From Oscillospiraceae bacterium (lineage in GTDB: Bacteria > Bacillota > Clostridia > Oscillospirales > Oscillospiraceae): 34,678 nt of DNA. Under the pieces are notes generated by a model. That model was not told the origin of the DNA. It saw only the letters and a program-made list of their open reading frames with translations, and did not search any database. The stretch is from assembly GCA_015067545.1 (NCBI GenBank), contig SVMG01000013.1, positions 1-34,678 on the forward strand, in the 5' to 3' direction. Position numbers and translations under genes: made by a program. Below, in pieces: positions 31,580-34,678 of the stretch. How positions within the stretch are numbered: position 1 is the first letter of the stretch; the number at the start of each line of letters is the position of its first letter.

Positions 31580-31607
31580 ATCATATCCAAAATCAAAAAT
31601 GTTGCAA
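31580..31607 (-). promoter_or_regulatory. Promoter of the LytTR-DUF3021 pair
   Basis: On the minus strand TTGCAA (31607-31602), 16 bp, TATGAT (31585-31580), about 26 bp before the start codon. Farther upstream AATTTTGG occurs twice in tandem (31677-31692), possible binding-site repeats. Confidence 0.55.
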
Positions 31608-31710
31608 AATGACCCCAACGGCTGTTTTATGGCAGTAAGCGGACGCAATGCTGGGTGCGCTTATGTCATAACGCCCAATTTTGGAATTTTGGCGGTTGTT
31701 TGCATGCAGG

Positions 31711-31743
31711 GCAACGCACGAAATAGTGACACAAGTGCGTTGC
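31711..31743. promoter_or_regulatory. Inverted-repeat operator before the WYL regulator gene
   Basis: GCAACGCAC (31711-31719) and GTGCGTTGC (31735-31743) are perfect 9-bp inverted arms with a 15-bp spacer. The right arm overlaps the -35 of the WYL promoter. This is a likely repressor or autoregulator site. Confidence 0.6.
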
Positions 31744-31768
31744 ATTTTGTATAGTGGCATGATATGAT
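31740..31768 (+). promoter_or_regulatory. Promoter of the WYL regulator gene
   Basis: TTGCAT (31740-31745), 17 bp, TATGAT (31763-31768), about 40 bp upstream of the ATG at 31809. Confidence 0.65.
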
Positions 31769-31808
31769 ACCATTAGTGGACAATAACCTTCCATCGGAGG
31801 AACGACAC

Positions 31809-32519
31809 ATGGCACAGGACAATTATCGCAAAATCAAGCTTCTCAAGCTGTTGGAACTATTGCGGATGGATACGGATGAGCAGCATCCCATGACGACGAA
31901 CCAAATTTGTGCTCGCCTGGATGAGATGGGGATCATCTGTGACCGCAGAACATTGAGCAAGGATATCGCACTGCTCAACGAACAAGGCTACGAGGTCATG
32001 GATACCACTGTGGGACACGAAAAGGGATATTATGTGGAAGACCGCAGCTTCAGCATTCCGGAGCTGAAAATCCTTATGGATGCCGTACAGGCGGCCAGTT
32101 TTATCACAAAAAAGAAAACAGAGGAGCTGCTGGAAAAAATCTCAGTACTGGGCGGTAGTCATCAGGCGGAGATTCTGAAAGGGAACATTGTTAATTTCAA
32201 GACCACCAAGCACTCCAACGAGCAGATCTTCTACAATGTGGATGCTTTGGAACAGGCTATCGATCAACAGAAGAAGGTGCTGTTCCGGTATTTTGATTTG
32301 AACGAGCAAGGGCAAAAGGTTTACCGACGGGATGGACACCGCTATGTGGTGGAGCCCATCGCGTTGGTGTTTAACGAGGATAACTACTATATGCTCTGTT
32401 ACAGCTCCCGTCATCAGAAAACCTCTACCTACCGCGTAGACCGTATGGAATCCGTAACAGTATTGGAGGATGCAATCACCGATACGGCCATTGCTTTGAA
32501 AGCTGAGATCGGCCCGTAA
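31809..32519 (+). CDS. WYL-domain transcriptional regulator, interrupted by an in-frame stop
   Basis: This 236-residue product has an N-terminal helix-turn-helix of the DeoR/HTH_11 kind (about residues 5-75, with TLSKDIALLNEQGYEV) and the WYL domain (about 140-230), including VLFRYFDLN, YVVEPIALVFNEDNYYMLCYS and TYRVDRMESV. Translation stops at a TAA (32517-32519) exactly between the WYL domain and the C-terminal extension (WCX) that relatives have. That extension continues in the same frame up to 32789. I chose the ATG at 31809 from CGGAGGAAC just upstream; the ATG at 31764 lies in the -10. WYL proteins bind nucleotide-type ligands and control stress, defence or metabolic genes. Without its WCX part the protein may not dimerise or bind ligand normally. 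Confidence 0.82.
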   Translation: MAQDNYRKIKLLKLLELLRMDTDEQHPMTTNQICARLDEMGIICDRRTLSKDIALLNEQGYEVMDTTVGHEKGYYVEDRSFSIPELKILMDAVQAASFITKKKTEELLEKISVLGGSHQAEILKGNIVNFKTTKHSNEQIFYNVDALEQAIDQQKKVLFRYFDLNEQGQKVYRRDGHRYVVEPIALVFNEDNYYMLCYSSRHQKTSTYRVDRMESVTVLEDAITDTAIALKAEIGP

Positions 32520-32789
32520 ACGGAGCAGGCGTTCAAAATGTATGCCGGTGAAGCGGTAGATATCGTGCTTGAATTTGAAGACAGTCTCATAGGTGTCGTA
32601 TTTGATAAGTTTGGCGAGGACACGAAAATGATGCGCTGCGGTGAGCATAAATGCGTTGCCACAGTGAAGGTGCAGATCAGTCCGGTATTTTGGGGGTGGC
32701 TGTTCCAGTTTGCGGGGGAGATGAAATTGCTGTCTCCGGAGTCATTGGTGCAGGACTACAAAGAACGGGCAAATTTGATCATAGGGTAA
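32520..32789 (+). pseudogene. C-terminal WCX part of the WYL regulator, cut off by a nonsense codon
   Basis: This stretch continues the WYL frame without further stops for 89 codons. It encodes the expected C-terminal extension: QAFKMYAGEAVDIVLEF, then VVFDKFGED, SPVFWGWLFQFAGEM and LLSPESLVQDY. An ATG at 32538 could start an 83-residue protein, but it has no good ribosome site. Intact coding sequence after the stop points to a recent nonsense mutation, a sequencing error or readthrough. Confidence 0.75.
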
Positions 32790-32794
32790 AGAAA

Positions 32795-32827
32795 CCGGTG
32801 TTGGGGATGTCCTCAACACCGGCCTTT
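32795..32827 (+). terminator. Terminator after the WYL gene
   Basis: CCGGTGTTGGGG and CCTCAACACCGG pair over 12 bp with one G-U, loop ATGT, followed by CCTTTC. It sits between the WYL gene and a convergent small gene. Confidence 0.75.
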
Positions 32828-32838
32828 CATTATGGCAA

Positions 32839-33051
32839 TTATCCAACGGTCAACAGATTTACTAAAACCGTAATACTGATCCCGACGCAGACGCCACACA
32901 GAAGTGTGCAGATGGCGTTTAACACTTTGTTTAAGCATCTGTTTGCCTTGATAACGCGCTTGGCTTTGGCAAAAGGGGAAGCACTTGCGGTGCTTTTTTC
33001 CAAAATAATATTGGTGCTTACAAAGTCGTGATAAATAATATTTGAAGTCAT
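32839..33051 (-). CDS. Small tail-anchored membrane protein of unknown function
   Basis: This 70-residue protein has a polar, basic first half (lysine-rich at about 25-36) and one hydrophobic segment near the C-terminus (about 43-68, with LLCGVCVGISITVLVNLL). That makes it a likely single-pass tail-anchored protein. AGGAGA lies 8-9 nt before the ATG and overlaps the stop of the upstream small gene, so the two are coupled. I recognise no family. Confidence 0.6.
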   Translation of the reverse strand: MTSNIIYHDFVSTNIILEKSTASASPFAKAKRVIKANRCLNKVLNAICTLLCGVCVGISITVLVNLLTVG

Positions 33052-33062
33052 ACAATTCTCTC

Positions 33063-33269
33063 CTATGTATACGTGTTACAGCGTAAAGCTGCCCGTTTCT
33101 TTACCATCCACGGCAAATGCGAACAATGTTCCTTGTTGATGGCTGCAACATAGCCGGTGCGTTCGAATTCTTCCGCATAGTGCTTTTCGATGATTTTCAG
33201 TGTCTCCCGGAGCTGCAGCATGGCGGCGAATTCGGGAGTGCTGCCAAAGCCACTGATCTTGAATGTCAT
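33063..33269 (-). CDS. Small soluble protein of unknown function
   Basis: This 68-residue protein begins MTFKISGFGSTPEF and contains a helical stretch (LQLRETLKIIEKHYAEEFER). GGAGGT lies 6-7 nt before the ATG at 33269, which is better supported than the longer start at 33317. It precedes the tail-anchored protein gene by 11 nt. No known family is evident; a two-gene regulatory or toxin-antitoxin-like unit is possible but unsupported. Confidence 0.6.
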   Translation of the reverse strand: MTFKISGFGSTPEFAAMLQLRETLKIIEKHYAEEFERTGYVAAINKEHCSHLPWMVKKRAALRCNTYT

Positions 33270-33485
33270 ATTGCTACCTCCATATCCTTGTGTTGTGCGT
33301 TGCCTTAATCGCAGCAAGCAATATAGGTTATTTCTCTCTTTGAATATATTGTAGCAGATATGACCATAAAAAGCGACAGCTATTTTGCGGATGATGCTAA
33401 GTTGTCACAAAAATGCGACAGAAAAGAGAGGAAGGGATATACCGCGCCATGGTCTCGGGAGGTGGACGGCATGAATGTATGCGGA

Positions 33486-33558
33486 TATAATAGTATATTG
33501 ACATCTATCTCACCCGTCTATAACAGGCAATTGCGGATGCTTCGGCATCCGCTTTTTG
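33486..33558 (+). ncRNA. Candidate short RNA ending in a UUCG-loop terminator
   Basis: TATAAT (33486-33491) with a weak TGGACG (33463-33468) at 17 bp is followed by about 60 bp and then GCGGATGC-TTCG-GCATCCGC-TTTTTG (33533-33557). A TTGACA/TATAAC pair with 15-bp spacing also lies within. The resulting RNA would be only about 60 nt. It could instead be a leader or a leftover terminator of a lost gene. Confidence 0.3.
33533..33558 (+). terminator. Strong intrinsic terminator upstream of the CPBP gene
   Basis: An 8-bp GC-rich stem with a TTCG tetraloop is followed by five T. It ends 1 bp before the CPBP promoter, insulating that gene from upstream transcription. Confidence 0.85.
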
Positions 33559-33587
33559 TTGCGAACCTCGGAAAAATGCGATATAAT
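33559..33587 (+). promoter_or_regulatory. Promoter of the CPBP protease gene
   Basis: TTGCGA (33559-33564), 17 bp, TATAAT (33582-33587), about 27 bp before the ATG. Confidence 0.75.
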
Positions 33588-33613
33588 GTTTTCAGGACAA
33601 GGGAGGGATACCT

Positions 33614-34345
33614 ATGCTCAAAAAGCTATATGCAAAAAGCGAGATTTGGTTTGCGGTAGCGTGGATTATTGCCTATGTTGTCCTTGCATCCATAGGAGAT
33701 AATATATCGGCAGATTTGGGCATCGACAAGATCGTGACTTTGCCCATACTGATCGCGCTGTCCGCAATTTTGTATTTCTTTGTCTGCAAGAACAGTCTGA
33801 TGGAAAAGTACGGCCTTTGCAAGCCCCAGCTGCCTGCCGCAAAGATGCTGTTTTACGCTCCGCTGCTTGTTCTGCTGACGGCGAATTTGTGGTATGGCAT
33901 AGGGATGAATCTGACACCTCTGGAAACGGTGCTGTATGTTCTGTCTATGTTCTGCGTCGGCTTTCTTGAGGAAATGATCTTCCGGGGTCTTTTGTTCAAG
34001 GCCATGGTCAAGAACGGTGTGAGATCCGCCATCATTGTTTCTAGTGTGACCTTTGGCATCGGGCATATCGTGAATCTCTTTAATGGCTCAGGTGCAGAAC
34101 TGTTGCCGAATCTTTTGCAGGTGGTGTATGCCATCGCCATCGGCTTTGCCTTCGTGATGATCTATTGCAGGACCAAGAGCCTGATGCCCTGTATCCTCAC
34201 CCACAGCATTTTCAATGGCCTCAGCGCCTTTGCTAACGAAGCAGCTATGACGCCCCAAAGAGAGATCGTCTCCGGCATTTTGCTTGCGGTGATCGGTGGC
34301 GGCTATGCCCTGTACCTTGCGCTGGCAGTGAAAGAAGATAAATAA
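33614..34345 (+). CDS. CPBP (CAAX/Abi) family intramembrane metalloprotease
   Basis: This 243-residue protein has about seven membrane helices and the CPBP/Abi motifs: motif 1 FLEEMIFRGLL (E-E-x-x-x-R) near residue 118, motif 2 FGIGHIVNLF near 147, and motif 3 ILTHSIFNGLSAF (H and N) near 198. These residues form the catalytic site in Rce1-type proteases. Bacterial members act in bacteriocin immunity, protein maturation or unknown roles. GGGAGGG precedes the ATG. No bacteriocin gene is visible nearby. A P-loop gene fragment follows after 15 nt. Confidence 0.92.
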   Translation: MLKKLYAKSEIWFAVAWIIAYVVLASIGDNISADLGIDKIVTLPILIALSAILYFFVCKNSLMEKYGLCKPQLPAAKMLFYAPLLVLLTANLWYGIGMNLTPLETVLYVLSMFCVGFLEEMIFRGLLFKAMVKNGVRSAIIVSSVTFGIGHIVNLFNGSGAELLPNLLQVVYAIAIGFAFVMIYCRTKSLMPCILTHSIFNGLSAFANEAAMTPQREIVSGILLAVIGGGYALYLALAVKEDK

Positions 34346-34360
34346 TTTGCAGGTGAGATA

Positions 34361-34477
34361 ATGGTTATTTTAATTACAGGGGCATCCCATACGGGCAAAA
34401 CCGCACTTGCGAAAAAGCATAATGCAAACTTTATTCTCATTGATGACCAATACGAGATTAACCTTGATTTAGATTGA
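34361..34477 (+). pseudogene. Truncated P-loop ATPase/kinase gene fragment
   Basis: A 38-codon frame starts MVILITGASHTGKTALAKKH, a full Walker A (G-A-S-H-T-G-K-T) in the first beta-strand and helix of an AAA-type P-loop protein, then FILIDDQYE, and stops. AGGTGA precedes the ATG. Relatives with this start that I recall are near 180 residues, so only the first fifth remains. The frame ends just before a large inverted repeat, suggesting breakage there. Confidence 0.6.
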
Positions 34478-34478
34478 T

Positions 34479-34517
34479 AAATTCCAATATGTCGAACAGT
34501 TCGATAAATTGGAATTT
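34479..34517. repeat. 39-bp nested inverted repeat
   Basis: Outer arms AAATTCCAAT (34479-34488) and ATTGGAATTT (34508-34517) are perfect. Inner arms TCGAA and TTCGA (34492-34496, 34500-34504) pair around CAG. No T-run follows. It begins 1 bp after the stop of the truncated P-loop frame and could be a terminator, an operator or the end of a lost mobile element. Confidence 0.65.
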
Positions 34518-34561
34518 GACGGCCACTTTTAAGATGATTAACAAATTAGGTGGGGATCTTT

Positions 34562-34678
34562 ATGACTAAAAAGAGGAAGATTATTCTTGCAACGGTAGCG
34601 TTCTCTATTTTATTGGCTATAGGGGTAAGTCTTACATATATTTTTGCTGTGGCATTGCCGCAAAAGCGAGAGAAGGAG
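34562..34678 (+). CDS. Start of a membrane or secreted protein, cut by the window edge
   Basis: The first 39 codons encode a basic start (MTKKRKI) followed by one hydrophobic helix (about residues 8-30) and then charged residues, fitting a signal anchor or signal peptide. AGGTGGGG precedes the ATG by 8-9 nt. The rest lies outside the window, so no product can be named. The sequence here is more AT-rich than the rest of the window. Confidence 0.6.
   Translation, partial: MTKKRKIILATVAFSILLAIGVSLTYIFAVALPQKREKE

Larger units (their letters stand above)
33270..33613. other. 344-bp region without a supported gene
   Basis: It holds the 5' side of the small-gene pair, one open plus-strand frame (to 33659) that I do not believe, a possible short transcript ending in a strong terminator, and the promoter of the CPBP gene. 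An ATG at 33471 has GGGAGGTGG just upstream, but its 62-codon frame runs through the terminator and into the CPBP gene. Confidence 0.6.

Noticed and set aside
33360..33659. 99-codon plus-strand frame before the CPBP gene
   Set aside because: It crosses a strong terminator and a promoter and overlaps the CPBP start by 46 nt; no family resemblance. The inner ATG at 33471 with a good ribosome site was considered but has the same problems.

Overview
The window looks like chromosomal DNA of an anaerobic, low-to-mid-GC Bacillota, most likely a gut Clostridia of the Oscillospiraceae/Ruminococcaceae type. The reasons are strong Shine-Dalgarno sites before almost every gene, TTGACA/TATAAT-type promoters, an isopropylmalate-synthase-type Re-citrate synthase in place of an ordinary citrate synthase, a LytTR-DUF3021 pair, and two extragenic hairpin repeats of a kind I recall from this group. 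The taxonomy is an inference. I saw no rRNA, tRNA, CRISPR array, prophage or intact insertion sequence.

Layout. 1-1171: a RecD2 helicase gene on the minus strand, broken off inside its Walker A motif. 1331-8576: a complete F1Fo-ATP synthase operon (atpZ-like, atpI, atpB, E, F, H, A, G, D, C) with its own promoter and terminator. Its c subunit carries the two-carboxylate ion site known from the sodium-driven enzyme of Fusobacterium nucleatum. 8575-10705: an O-antigen-ligase-like membrane protein divergent from a DUF212/YuiD protein. 10723-15400: an amino-sugar ABC transporter (binding protein, two permeases, tiny membrane protein) followed by an N-acetylhexosamine-kinase-like gene with its own promoter. 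15405-16148: a zinc-ribbon membrane protein and a composite hairpin repeat. 16149-21737: a Ca2+-type P-ATPase divergent from a Pit phosphate transporter, its DUF47 partner and a DUF368 (polyprenyl-phosphate transporter family) protein.

21772-26937: an operon for citrate to 2-oxoglutarate: Re-citrate synthase, GntR/FCD regulator, aconitase and isocitrate dehydrogenase, behind a consensus promoter whose -10 is overlapped by a perfect 24-bp palindrome, the likely operator of the regulator. 26941-30682: small accessory genes (GNAT, acidic coiled-coil protein, DUF554, YwaF-like, TIGR04076, DUF3786). 30688-32789: a LytTR-DUF3021 pair divergent from a WYL-domain regulator that is interrupted by an in-frame TAA. 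32839-34678: two unknown small proteins, a possible short RNA, a CPBP protease, a truncated P-loop gene ending at a large inverted repeat, and a partial gene.

The genes join energy conservation (ATP synthase), ion and phosphate handling, amino-sugar uptake and phosphorylation, and glutamate-precursor synthesis by a partial oxidative TCA branch. The strongest leads are the two-carboxylate c ring, the citrate operon with its palindromic operator, the nonsense-split WYL regulator, and a set of 5'-end hairpins that sit at predicted transcription starts.
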